NCBI GenBank assembly: GCA_928212115.1
Contig: CAKMRJ010003334.1
Coordinates: 17,636,271 to 17,700,270 of the forward strand
Source: Lactuca virosa
Lineage: Eukaryota; Streptophyta; Magnoliopsida; Asterales; Asteraceae
Direction of reading: 5' to 3'
DNA length: 64,000 nucleotides
Part shown: piece by piece, positions 32,195-43,032 of the stretch
Position numbering within the stretch: the stretch's first letter is position 1
How the letters are laid out: every line of letters begins with the position of its first letter
Made by a program: the position numbers and the translations under genes
Notes under the pieces: model-generated
Databases searched by the model: none
What the model saw: the letters and a program-made list of their open reading frames with translations, nothing else
What the model was told of the DNA's origin: nothing

Positions 32195-35100
32195 ATGGTG
32201 AAATCAGGCATTTCCAAGAAACAATCGAAGACCTCAGCATCTGTTCAACCAACTGGTTCCGACTCTGCTACAAGGAACCACTCGCCTTCAATTGCATCTA
32301 GCAATTTTAGGGCGGTCTTCGATGATCAATCGTTCTACAATGATTCAATCCGTCTCATGATCAATTTCATCTCCAATCATCCATTGTTTGGACCTTTCGA
32401 CGCATTCACTGATGTGGTTCCCATCTCAAATCTGTTCAAATGTGCTTTCTCGGCGTATCGACCACTCAATAATCTTCAAGAAGTTAATCTGAACTTGGGG
32501 GATGATTAGTTGGTCATTTTGACCAAAGATAAGTTTCTTACTGCAATCAATCTTTTGGTGCATCCCTCAACCAAGTTCTTCTCACCAAGTGTAACAGACA
32601 TTCTCTCCACTCTATACCAGATGAGATACCAAAAGAAACTCAGGGGCATAGGTGAGTTCAAGAAGAACCAGCTGCATGCGGTATGGCAGTTTGTGTGCCA
32701 TTTCGTGATCCGTAGTCTGTCTGGACGAACCGGAGGCACAGACAACATGGGCCTCAAGTTACTGCAACTAGTATGGAGCATCTTCACAGGCCATGATGTC
32801 AACTACGGCCAAATCCTATGGGATGATTTCCTTCAGTACATCCCTAAGGAAAGTCCAAGAGAAAACCCCACAAGCTCACATTTGCAAGATTTTGGGCTCT
32901 CTGCATTTCAGATCTTCATTCTGACGCCAAGATCAGTATGGGCAACGACATCAACTACTTTATCACACGTGATCTCAAAAGGTACGCACCCTCTAAAGAT
33001 CAATCTATCTTTGGACCAATCAGGCGTTTACCCATTCATATTTTGACCACTGTTGGACTTGAGACCAAAGAAGTCACAGATCATATTGAGGCTACGGAAG
33101 GTATTGACCCATACCTTTCTACCCCGCCTCTTCCTAGTCAGGATAAACTAGCCTCAACTGACCCCACTAATCCAGAGCATACCGCACCTCCATCTTACTA
33201 CTTTATCTCATTTACCCTTAGCTAAAAGGCTCAAGAAGTTAGCTTCATCCAAGCAAGGCCCCCACAACATTGTCAAGAAACATGCAACTCCAAAGAAAAG
33301 TAACACTCCAAAGAAAGATGAACCAACCAAGAAAAGGAAGCTCAAACACGTTGTATCTTCAGACGACGAATCCGATCCCAATCGATCTCCTGCCTTTGAA
33401 GTTGAAGATGAGTTTGATGATGACTCCTTACCAATCGCTATTCTCAAGAAAAGAAAAACCAAATCCTCTAGCCAAATGCGTGACCGGATAGATACCGTAG
33501 TCTCTCAAAAGGCTCCGGTAGTCCTTGGGGTTGCCGCAGACCCATTCTCTTCAACCATTCCTGACCACTCAGATACAACAAGTGTATCTGCTTCATCCAA
33601 ACGTGGAGACTCTCCCCCAACTAAATCCCAAGAGGATTTAATTGGTTCTTCTTGCCCTAAGGTCTCCAGGGCTTCCAGACTTCATTTCTTTGAGGAACAG
33701 GAGTTGCGCTCCATTCTAGATCTTGTAATCCAAACACTCGATACACCTACCCAACCACAGGGCAATTCTTCAGCCCATGCCAGAACGGAGCCGAGGCCAA
33801 ACTTGACCACGGGTCAAGGAGACCGAGGAAGCTCCGGAAATCCTACTATGCTTACATCTAATACATGTGGTTTAGGCACGGTGAGCACAAATGTGCAAGG
33901 ATCCGTGAACCCGAGGGACACCTCGGTGCGATTTCAAGGACTTGACGGTTATGACTCAGATTATACCTTTGCTCACTATCGTCCCGCGACCGAGTCTGGT
34001 ATCAAAAAGTTTGAAGCATTTCGAAGGGCAATAAAAGCAAGAAGAGATCAGCAATCTAAACAGCTTCAGCGCAAGGAACAGGAAATTCAATCGGTAGCCA
34101 AATACTGTGCTGATGCGATCAACAATAACAACACCGTATCCAACATCATCAAAATTCAAGACTGGATGACCGCAATGGCTGAGACCATCCACAAAGCTCA
34201 GTCCCATCCAGATGGTGTAGGTTCATCCAGGCCCCCTCCAACAACTGCTGCTAATAACTCTCAAGATGACGGAACCGCAATCGAAGTCAGTTCCGCGCCT
34301 ACTTTTGGCTTCGATGACTTTGACATGAATGAGGCCAATCAACCGGAACGGTCAGATGATGTGATGATGATCTTCGATGAAGAAGAAGAGTCGAGCGGCT
34401 CCCAGCACTCCACTTCTAAGCCCAAGGAGAAGAAGAAGAAAAAGAAGCTAGCTGTCTCCAGAAAATAATTCATGAGTTTGCAAGATAAAGTTGATCAGAT
34501 TCTAGCTGCTGTAAAATCTACTCAACTGCAACCAGATGATATGCAGGACCGTAGTCTCTCATTGACCGCATTGAACGTTTTGAAGCCAGAGAACGCCTTG
34601 CTGCAGAAAGAATCTCCCTTAAAGTTGAAATGGGTATTCGAGCCCTGGATACCAACCGCAAAGCTGATCATCAGCAATTTTTGGCAACTGCAGAACGCCT
34701 CATCTCTGAGGTATCCGCAATCAAGACAGAACTTCAAGCGATAATTGCGGATCAATCCACTCAATCAAAGAAGCTTGTGGATGAAACTCATAATGCATAT
34801 GAGTCCACCATTTCAGTCCTGCAGTCCACTATCAACAGCCTACGTCGCTCTTTGACGTCCAACTTTCATAGTCCGGAAATCTTGTGCCTCACCAAGGAGA
34901 TCCACAAATTGCTTTTCAACACCGCAATCCCAAACAACCAACAACTTGCTGATGTACTAAAGGCTCAATTCAACGAAGTTTGTGGAAAGATTGATGGTTT
35001 TAAGCAATGGCTTGAGGAAGCACCAAATGCTCCTTCCTCAAGAGGGGGAAGTGAAGACCGAAACTCGAATCAAATCTCTCATCAACATTCTCATCCGCAC

Positions 35101-36236
35101 TCTCCCATCATTAATGAAAAAGTTCCTACTCCACAACCCTCACCACAACCCTCTCCTCAGAAAAGTCCAATCCATTCTCCTCATCCGTCTCCAGTTCAAG
35201 ATGATCAACATCTTTCTTCACAACATCCGGAGACTCCCCCTCATCTCAAAAACTTAGCCCCAGAAATGTCATCTGAGAATTCCTATGACTCTCCCAAAAC
35301 CAAACAGAAGAAAGCTGACTGGAGAGCAGCCAAATTTGCAGAATTAATTTGGAGAGATCACGGATTCGACATTACTCTGGATGAATCCCTTGTCAACTCA
35401 TGGGTTAATCCCATCCGAAGACTACTGGATGATGACTACAAGCCCTACCTCACCTTTACAGAACCTCCCGCAGACGGTTATTGGGACATTCCCATCTCCT
35501 CCAATGAAAAATTTCTTTACAGTGTTTGAATCGTTTGACCACAACCTCCCAGATGAACAAAGGTTACCTCTAGAGTTTGAAAGACTTAACAGATTCCATG
35601 CCAAGCATGGATCTGCAATCGAGAAGATCTGGTCCAACGACAGACCCACCGCAGTAAAAAACTACAAGCCCAGAAAATTCATGAAGGCAGAATTCATCCA
35701 ATATACCCTCACGAGAAGAAATTCAGACTACATTCCAACCAAAGCTGATTTCCCTTGCATGAAGCAGGAGGAAATCTTCCTGATTGCAAAGGTATTTCAG
35801 AACAAGTATGAAAAACATCCGAAGATGAAGACTGCGTATGAAAGGGCCTGTGCCTTCCTAAAAGAGACTGTGTGTGATTTTGCAAGAATTGATGCAGATA
35901 TTCACCCAGTACTTGCTCAGAAGTTTAACCTTCCTCCTCTTGAACCATCTCTGGTCCTGACTGAAGGCTTTCAAGAAAGATCTCTTGGAGCAACTAACTT
36001 CCCAGATCTTGGATTTCATTTTCAAACGCTTGAACGATGAAACAAAATACTTCATTCCAATGACTGCCATGAACCGCATGACCAGGAAGCAATTAGAGAT
36101 CACTCAAACTGCAGTCAACAAATCAAAACACACAACTGCTGAGGTGAAGTTTGAAATCGCAAGGAGGATTGCGTGGCTTAAGGAAGTCAGGAAGTTCTGG
36201 TGGATTCTCATCAAGTTTCTCAAGCTCGACTCCTGA
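32195..36236 (+). pseudogene. C3 third coding region (env-like position of Sireviruses)
   Basis: About 1,340 codons broken into several frames (stops at 32507 and 34466, frameshifts near 33045, 33227, 34600, 35520 and 36030). The first part is helical with no named domain. Then come Lys-rich and acidic segments, a coiled-coil-like segment (RRDQQSKQLQRKEQEIQSV), a second heptad-rich region (34630-34860), a Pro/Ser/His-rich stretch (35090-35230) and a C-terminal helical part. I see no signal peptide and no clear transmembrane segment, so the usual label envelope-like rests on position only. Its role is unknown. Confidence 0.75.
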
Positions 36237-36258
36237 AAGGAAAGTTGAAGAGGTCACT

Positions 36259-36269
36259 TAGGGGGAAAT
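36259..36269 (+). promoter_or_regulatory. C3 polypurine tract
   Basis: TTAGGGGGAAA directly before the 3' LTR. The same GGGGGAA core recurs inside the element. Confidence 0.9.
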
Positions 36270-36911
36270 TGTTGAAACATAGAAGTGACCCTCTTAAACT
36301 TAATCCAAACCGCAGCCTCTCTCTTATCCGCAACCACTCTCTCATCAGCAGTCAAGTACCGCAACCGCAGTCATCGTCATCAGCACTTAGTCTTAGTCTT
36401 TTATCTGTTTTTCTTAAAGTACATTCTTTTATCCAATGTGCCTTGCGTGGCAACTCTTAACAGACATGACTTTTGTAATCTTAGAGACTCTATTAAAGGA
36501 GTTCTCTCTTTCTGAATGAAAACACATCTCTCTACGCATCTTGAATCTCATATATCCTGAAATTCATAACTTACTCATCTCCTTCTTACTCTCTAAACTA
36601 TAATCTGAAATATATCAGATTTAAACCTCTCATTCCGAGCAAGTCAGTCTTGACTTAATCACTAAGTTTGATCATATTTACTAACTTGGTCTGATTACAT
36701 TCCTCGTTAAGAATCAACTTAAGTGTATACTTGATATAATACTTGCTGTCTTTTATATTTCCTTATATTTCTGCACCTAATCATTTAACTATCTAACTCT
36801 AACTTATATTATTGTTGAGCTTTATGATCCTTTGAGATAAACTTTAATTTCCGCAATATAAACTTGTTCTAACGTTTGTTCAAGTGTGTTTCTCAAGTTT
36901 TTCTCTCAACA
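36270..36911 (+). repeat. C3 3' LTR (642 bp)
   Basis: Same ends as the 5' LTR, about 97% identical by eye, followed by the GGATC duplication. Confidence 0.95.
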
Positions 36912-37217
36912 GGATCTTAGACATGTATTGGACATGCATGTTTATAAAGCTTCCACCTTTATGATAGATCTGGTATTAGAAACCCTTTTGGAGTAGTTGG
37001 GTTAAGGACTTTTTCAGATTCATGGCTTAATGATTAAGACATCAAGGATTTTGGATTTATTTGGACCCAGGGTTTGAGATCTTGATCTCTTTGGGCGTCT
37101 TAATGGATAAAGTTGGAAGCTTTATCCATTTAGACAATAGTATGGATCATATCTAAACTTTGGAGCCCTTAGGATCGAGGGAGGCAACTTAATCCAGTAA
37201 GTTGCTGAAGACTCAGT

Positions 37218-37300
37218 ACCCACGGCGTGGCGATAAGGAATATCGCGATGGACTATTGCTGAAGGGCCACAACATGGCCATAGGTGGCCACGATGTGGCG
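37218..37300. repeat. Palindrome cluster B of G4 LTR
   Basis: Two pairs of decayed CCACG-N-CGTGG palindromes (CCACGGCGTGG, CCACAACATGG, CCACGATGTGG). After removing C3 they lie about 0.97-1.05 kb from the LTR start, matching cluster B of G2. Confidence 0.75.
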
Positions 37301-37627
37301 GTTGACTAAAGTCAACGTTAGCCGTTAACTTTGACCGTTGACTTTCGGTATGGGTTGACTTTTTGGTTAATCTCTATTTTTTTGGAAGGTTTAAGTTTTG
37401 CCTTGTGTGGATTGGCAGGAGCCAAGAGGTGTGTTGCACCCATCATTTGACAGGAGAGCAGTTAGCTGTGGTCGATGTAGTTTTGAGCTAAGTGTTATTC
37501 GGTTTTGTGATTCAGGCGAGTCTCCTCACTGTAACCGTGGATCGAAGACACCAATGCCGACCCACTAGGATTTGTTGTGGTAGTTGTCTCTGTGACTCTT
37601 TCATGTATTGTATGTGTTTGTATGTAT

Positions 37628-37910
37628 ATCGGGCGGGGCCCGATGCCAATCGGGGACTGATGAGTGTGTTATATTATGCGAAATGTCACTGTACTTGCGG
37701 GTCGAAGGCACCAATGCCGGCCCATTGGATTATTTTATAGTATGCCAGCAGCTGTCTTTGTGACTCTTTCATGTATTGTATGTGTTTGTATATATACCGG
37801 GCGGGCCCCGATGCCAGGCGGGGCCTGATGAGTGTGTTGGGAGGGGCCCATCACATGTTACTGACATATCTGTTCTGGGCGGGGCCCGATGGTTGTCGTG
37901 AAAGGCCCAT
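37628..37910. repeat. Minisatellite of G4 LTR (GGGCGGGGCCCGATG)
   Basis: Irregular repeats of GGGCGGGGCCCGATG and GATGAGTGTGTT; two longer units share a CTGTGACTCTTTCATGTATT segment. Confidence 0.75.
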
Positions 37911-38185
37911 TGTATGTATGGTATGTGGTATTTTGGGGAATTTACTAAGCTTTGCGCTTACGGTTTTTATGGTTATGGTTTCAGGTACTTCCGGTTCGAA
38001 AGGGAAGGGCCCGACTCGATCGCAGCACATCCACCCATGTTTCTGCAACTATATGATTTTGGGATTGTATTCTGATAACTGTTTTTATTCTGAAATACTT
38101 TTGAATGATTGGAAAAAGGATAGTTTGTGTTTATGGTTGAGTTAAAAATGAAATTTTACCTTATGGTTTTTGGGTCGTTACAAGT

Positions 38186-38198
38186 TGGTATTAGAGCC
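38186..38198 (+). promoter_or_regulatory. G4 primer binding site
   Basis: TGGTATTAGAGCC, three bases inside the LTR, with one mismatch to the usual iMet sequence (C to T). Confidence 0.85.
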
Positions 38199-39319
38199 TT
38201 GGTTTAAGGGATTCAGGCACACTCTCAGGTGTGAATGAACCCAAACTGAGGAGTTAGTAATCTTTTAAAAGTAAACAAATTTCTAAAAAGACTTTTGTAA
38301 AAAAGAAAGGGGGGTGTGATGTGTGCAATCGGCCGAGCTTAAGTAAGTGATTCCCATAACACCCATACATGTTGATATGTTATATGATATGAATGTTTGC
38401 ATGATAGGATAAGGCTAGGGATACTTTCAGAAATTACATGATAGATTGGCCTGATTTGTGATGCCTTGTAGCCTAGGAAGCATTGAATGCTATGATTGGG
38501 AATATGTATCGGTAACAATAATTGCTGAGTGTATGCTTTAAAAATTGTATACGATTAATTAGGAGCATATAGCCCTAGAATGACTGATTTGGCCTTATTT
38601 CCTGTTCCTTGTTTGTTTGTGGTCCTAGGGTAGAGTTTTTTATTCAACAGTCTATTTGATCCTGTATTGTGTATAAATTTGCATGCATAAGGCAACTGAC
38701 AGTGAGAGTGGAGGTTCCTAGCATGGATAGTACTAAGTGAGCTTCAGATGTCCTTTGTTTTTTCAATGGCGTGGAGTGTTACTGCACGAATGCTGCTTGA
38801 TTTGTGCTTTGTGGAACTCTTAAGGATGTGAGTCAAATATTAAGTGAATATGTCAAGTCACATGTTGTAAAGGTCAAATAATATCAGAGTGATGGATTTG
38901 ACTCTATTGCACAACTATCGTTTGAGTCTAACCGTTGTAGGGTTGAGTCGATTACTCGAAGGATTATCTAAGCTTTATGGCATGTGATTATATATATGAA
39001 GTAATTAGCTGATATTAGTGAGAGTTCTTTAGCAGTTGATGGCATGGTGAGTTCGGAACCTAGGAGAGCCTAGGAAGTGTTTTAGTATGTTTGATTGCGC
39101 TGTTTAACGAGTATTTGGAGTACCAGTTGTAGAAGGTGACCTGGAGGATCCAAGATTATTCTTGAGGAAAGTAGGGATAGGTGTGGAAGGTAGTATTGGG
39201 CCTGTACTACTGAAAGTACATGATCCATACTCGAATCGAGGGGAGTCACATAGAATCTAGGAAGCCTGTGGATGAAGATTCTTGGGTATGTTCTGATTAT
39301 TGTATGGTTGCTCTTCAGT
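38199..39319 (+). other. G4 untranslated leader
   Basis: About 1.1 kb with no supported ORF. Starts with the TTGGTTTAAGGG wording also seen, inverted, in the G3 leader near 50165-50180. Confidence 0.6.
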
Positions 39320-39422
39320 ATGGTGATGAGCACTCGTGGCGGAGGATCTGGTTCGGGATTATGTGTTGGCACTGAGCTAATTGATGAGCGAATGCGGGAG
39401 TTCATCTCATTGGAGGTCACCC
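39320..39422 (+). pseudogene. G4 gag N-terminus, cut by C5 insertion
   Basis: ATG at 39320 opens MVMSTRGGGSGSG and continues to ELIDERMREFISLEV, a helix that corresponds to AEIRMIIAEEVVAAIREAI in the G3 gag N-terminus. The frame runs directly into the copia C5 LTR. The rest of gag is not found. Confidence 0.7.
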
Positions 39423-40286
39423 TGTTGGATTAAGTGCCTAAGCCCATAACTATAATTGATATAAACTTGAATTGATAGTAGCACAGTCCTTTTGGGTTGC
39501 CCTCAAAGCTAGCAATTGGACAAGATTATTTTGGAGAGAGAGAGAGAGAGAGAGAAATTTATTATTTGATTAATAAATTGGAATATATAATTTGTTAGTA
39601 TATTATGAGAATAATATATTCATTAGAAATTTTGATATTTGATTAATAATTAATCAGAAATTAATTGAAATTAATTTTGGGATTAATTGGATTAATCTAT
39701 AGTGCAGGGGTTGTTTGACAATTTATTGATAGCTGAGGAAAAGGCTCTAGAACCTCCTTAAGAGAGGTTGGATGAAATCTTCTAGGAAGGGCCTAGAAAT
39801 TTCATCCAAAGGCTCTTGGATAGAGGCCTGTGGGCTGCTTGGTCACCAAGTAAAGGGATTAGGGTTTCCACCCTTAAACCCTAGCTTTGGCTCTAAGTTA
39901 CCTCACCTATATAAGGACCCTTGGCCTTCACAATTTTGGCACTCCTAACCCTAAGAGACTTCTGGCAGAAATTCTCCTCCTCCCTCTCCATAATCCTTAG
40001 TTGCTAGCCTTAGGCGTGAACCATCAGAGGCACGACGCTTGTAGTGCTAGCTACCAAAGTTTTGAAGAAGAAGGATTCAAGATTGTTTACAATAACAATC
40101 TAAAGGTTAGTTTTCTTATCTTATCAATTAGTTTATTCATAGGAAAGTTTTGTATGCTAGTGATTCATAGTATGTTGCTATATGTGAAATACATAGATCA
40201 AACTAGGTTGCATGTGCCTAATCAATTGAATTGTTTTGATTGTTTTCCGGTTATGTCATTGTAGTTGTAACCTAGATTCCCTATCA
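39423..40286 (+). repeat. C5 5' LTR, 864 bp
   Basis: TGTTGGATTAAGTGCC to TTCCCTATCA. Holds a (GA)n tract at about 39534-39556. Confidence 0.9.
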
Positions 40287-40287
40287 G

Positions 40288-40300
40288 TGGTATCAGAGCC
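40288..40300 (+). promoter_or_regulatory. C5 primer binding site (tRNA-iMet)
   Basis: TGGTATCAGAGCC, one base inside the LTR. Confidence 0.92.
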
Positions 40301-40369
40301 TAGGGTTTACTTTCATGTATTTGCACATTGGTGAATTGAAAAAGAAATCTGGTTTTGGTTTAGTCGCAG

Positions 40370-40404
40370 GTCACGAAGTGAGCTATGAGGCTCACGACGT
40401 GACC
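40370..40404. repeat. Palindrome pair in C5 leader (TCACGACGTGA type)
   Basis: GTCACGAAGTGA and CTCACGACGTGAC separated by 9 bp, 84-118 nt from the LTR. This is the same position as the ACTCGTCGAGT cluster in the C2 leader, but a different palindrome. Confidence 0.8.
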
Positions 40405-41662
40405 TCAGTCAGATCCGAAAATCTTGACAAAATCTGCCTAATCTGATTTCAAGGATAATTATCTGTTATATTTACTTGCCAAAATCCGATTTTTCTAAAT
40501 ATATCATGATAATATGAATACCTTAAAGTTAGGATATTAATATTTGATTTGATTAACTGTTTTATGATTAATATGATTGATTTTTTAAATGGTTAAATAA
40601 TTAATTTGGATATTAATTGGACTTAATAATTAATATCAAATATTATTGGGTTTATTCAAATTTAAAATTAAAAGTTTTATTTTTTCGAAGTTTAAAATGT
40701 AAACCTTAGTATTTTAAAAAGTTTAAAAATACACCATTATACTATATGTAACATTAAAAGTCTAATATTACTATATGTATAAGACAAGTTAGTCGAATGG
40801 GTGTCCACTCTCACCCACCGCTTCATTGATTGGTGGAGGGTCGTTAGCCGAACTGGTTTGATAGGACAAATAATTTCTCATTAATAATTATAATGAATTA
40901 TAAAGTTACTAAATTTTTTTTTTAAAAAAAAATCTCAATCTTAGTTACTTTAGGAAAAATGTGAATTTGTATGTTAACCCATGAAATTGTATATTGCACT
41001 TTATGAGTCGTTAGTGGAGCACATGTGGTTAACCGACACACTAATAGGGACAAATAAAGAGTGATAATGGGTGTCTCAAAAATTATCAGACTCCCTTTTT
41101 CCACTTCACTTGGTCTTAATCAGTTAAGACAATCATTCCAACTATAGTTCTGAGCTAAATAAGGCCTCTTGATCCATAAAGTTGCTGACTTTAAGCCTTA
41201 ACATGGCTAGGCAAGACCCAATCTCAAAAACTCCAACTTTCTCAACACAAAAGCCCATACAACTCATGCATGAAGTGATTAAGATGTCTAAGCACACATT
41301 TTTATGGATTAAAACACTCTAATACACCTAAAAGGACAAAAGCATAGCTCTGGAGTTCACCAAACTCACAAAGTTCCAAACTTGGGACCTAAAACCCTAA
41401 AAAGGACCCAAAACAAGAACTATAACAAACAATGAACAAGTTTTGAACTTGATACCTCTGGAAGATGCACCAACTAAAGTAGAACTCAGATCCAAGAGTT
41501 AGAAGCACAAGCTATCCTTCCTTCAAGATTTCTTCTCCACCAAAAGCTTCAGAAGAACACTCAAATGAGCCACAAACTCTCACACAAGCTAGAGAAACGA
41601 GATTAGGGTTTTAAGGAGGTTGGAGGATGATAATGGTGGCCAGAAATGAGGCCATCATGTTC

Positions 41663-41670
41663 TTTAAATA
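41663..41670 (-). promoter_or_regulatory. G3 LTR TATA-like box
   Basis: TATTTAAA on the element strand, 236 bp from the LTR start. Confidence 0.6.
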
Positions 41671-41707
41671 GGGACACAAGAAGATATTAGGGTTCCATTA
41701 TGAGCCT

Positions 41708-41814
41708 AGTACGCATAACGTACCCTCTTGTACGCCCAACGTACTAGGTGGCCTCCGCGATCATGCAAAGTGCATGAGTACGCCGCGCGTACATATGCGT
41801 ACGCCTCGCGTACT
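41708..41814. repeat. Palindrome cluster A of G3 LTR (GTACGCNNNGCGTAC type)
   Basis: Two pairs: GTACGC..CGTAC units spaced 7 bp apart, then, about 30 bp on, GTACGCCGCGCGTAC and GTACGCCTCGCGTAC. They lie 92-198 bp from the LTR start, between it and the TATA-like box, as in G2 and G4. Confidence 0.85.
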
Positions 41815-41906
41815 CAAATGTCATCTTTTTCACAATAAGGACTAGTCTTGACATATACATAAAAGATTAAGGTCATAAATGTTATACCTCTTTTTGGGAT
41901 GGTACA

Positions 41907-41919
41907 ATTCTCCCCCACT
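41907..41919 (-). promoter_or_regulatory. G3 polypurine tract
   Basis: AGTGGGGGAGAAT on the element strand, identical to that of G2. Confidence 0.9.
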
Positions 41920-41923
41920 AGAA

Positions 41924-43032
41924 TCAGACTTCGACCTCAAAGTCATCCTCCAGAAATAGCTCTGGATACTGCTCACTCATCTCGGTCTCTGGCTCCCAAG
42001 TCCACTCTGAACCTCTACGGTGCTGCCACTGAACCTTGACCAAGTTCACTGCCTTGTTTCTCAAGGTATTCACTCTCTTATCCAAGATCGCCACTGGCCT
42101 CTCAATATAATTCAGGCGATCATCAACCTGAATGTCCTCCAAAAGGACCACAGCCGTCTCGTCGGCTACACACTTCCTCAGCTGGGATAGATGGAAGGTT
42201 TCGTGAATCTGACTCAACTCTTTAGGCAGCTCTAACCGATAAGCTACCTTTCCCACTCGAGCAACCACCCTGAAAGGTCCAATGAATCTGGGACCCAACT
42301 TGCCCTGCTTCCTGAATCGAATCACACCCTTCCATGGTGATACCTTTAGGAGAACAAAGTCACTGACCTGAAATTCCAGCTCAAAACGTCGCCGGTCTGC
42401 GTAACTTTTCTGACGACTTTGCGCCGTCAGCAACCTCTGTCTGAACTGCTGGATAAGCTTTGTCGTCTTGAGCACTACCTCAGTGCTCTCCATAACTCTC
42501 TTTTCGACCTCCCCCAACAGATAGGAGTCTGACAATTCCTCCCATACAAAAGCTCAAATGGAGGCATCCCAATGCTGGAGTGGTGGCTGTTGTTGTAAAG
42601 CGCACATCTTTGTCCGTTCGTCTGCGGACGGTACGCGGTGCTAAAATGTAGCCGGGTACCCAACTCCTCATGAAATTTCTTACAGAATCTGGAAGTAAAG
42701 TGCACATCTTGGTCAGACACTCTAGATGCCGGCACTCCGTGCTAAGTCACTACCTCTCGAACATAGACCTCGGCCAGCCTCTACGCGAAAGAGTTCTCAC
42801 TTATAGCCAGGAAGTGAGCATTGTTTGTCAACCGATCCACTATCACGCAGATAGTGTCCACACCCCTCGCAGTCCTCGACAATTTATTAATGAAATCCAT
42901 AGAAATTTGTTCCCACTTCCATAGGGGAACCTCCAGAGGCTGCAACTTTCCATGAGGGCGCTGGTGCTCCGCCTTGACCTTTCGACAGGTCATACATCTC
43001 TCTACAAACCAAGCCACATCTCTCTTCATGCA
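41924..43032 (-). pseudogene. G3 pol, C-terminal part (integrase core and chromodomain)
   Basis: From 43032 leftward: integrase zinc-finger half (KRDVAWFVERCMTCRKVKAE), core start MDFINKLSRT, second catalytic motif VSDQDVHFTS, then an internal deletion of about 38 codons at about 42600 (PQTNGQR joins directly to YNNSHHSS) that removes the catalytic Glu. The GPY and chromodomain-like tail is open at 41924-42535 (FIGPFRVVARVGKVAYRL ... VKVQWQHRRGSEWTWEPE). Integrase should be inactive. Confidence 0.92.

Larger units (their letters stand above)
23810..36911 (+). mobile_element. C3: complete Sirevirus (Ty1/copia, SIRE/Maximus-like), 13.1 kb
   Basis: Both LTRs (639 and 642 bp) and a perfect 5-bp duplication GGATC at 23805-23809 and 36912-36916 show a complete insertion. 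The internal part carries gag, pol and, after a 0.9 kb spacer, a third coding region of about 4 kb where Sireviruses keep an env-like gene. By eye the LTRs differ at about 18-20 positions (about 97% identity), so the insertion is not very recent. All coding regions contain stops or frameshifts. Confidence 0.95.
36912..38182 (+). repeat. G4 5' LTR, second part
   Basis: Continues the G4 LTR after C3 (the first five bases are the target duplication) and ends GGGTCGTTACA. Contains palindrome cluster B, a cluster of TTGAC motifs (37301-37366), a G/C-rich minisatellite and the acceptor block (37941-37989). Confidence 0.85.
23140..39422 (+). mobile_element. G4: Ty3/gypsy chromovirus, 3' part lost, interrupted by C3
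   Basis: Plus-strand element made of a 5' LTR (23140-23809 and 36917-38182), a PBS, a 1.1 kb leader and the first 34 codons of gag. Sirevirus C3 splits the LTR and copia C5 interrupts gag. Nothing of G4 was found beyond C5. The LTR start TGTAAAACCTGTG aligns with the G2 and G3 starts. Confidence 0.82.
39423..41080 (+). mobile_element. C5: Ty1/copia 5' LTR and leader, truncated
   Basis: Same family as C2, in the opposite orientation: LTR 39423-40286, PBS 40288-40300, then about 780 bp of leader that tracks the C2 leader (the GGTTAACC segment near 41026). It ends at about 41080 where G3 LTR sequence begins. No gag remains. Confidence 0.85.
41081..41906 (-). repeat. G3 3' LTR, first 826 bp
   Basis: Element-strand start TGTACCATCCC at 41906. 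TATTTAAA at 41663-41670 and a candidate splice donor CAGAG|GTATCAAG with first intron base at 41455. The left boundary with copia C5 is approximate. Confidence 0.75.

Noticed and set aside
33208..33462. Minus-strand Ser/Phe-rich ORF in C3
   Set aside because: Antisense of the Lys/Asp-rich plus-strand frame, which is continuous with its neighbours.
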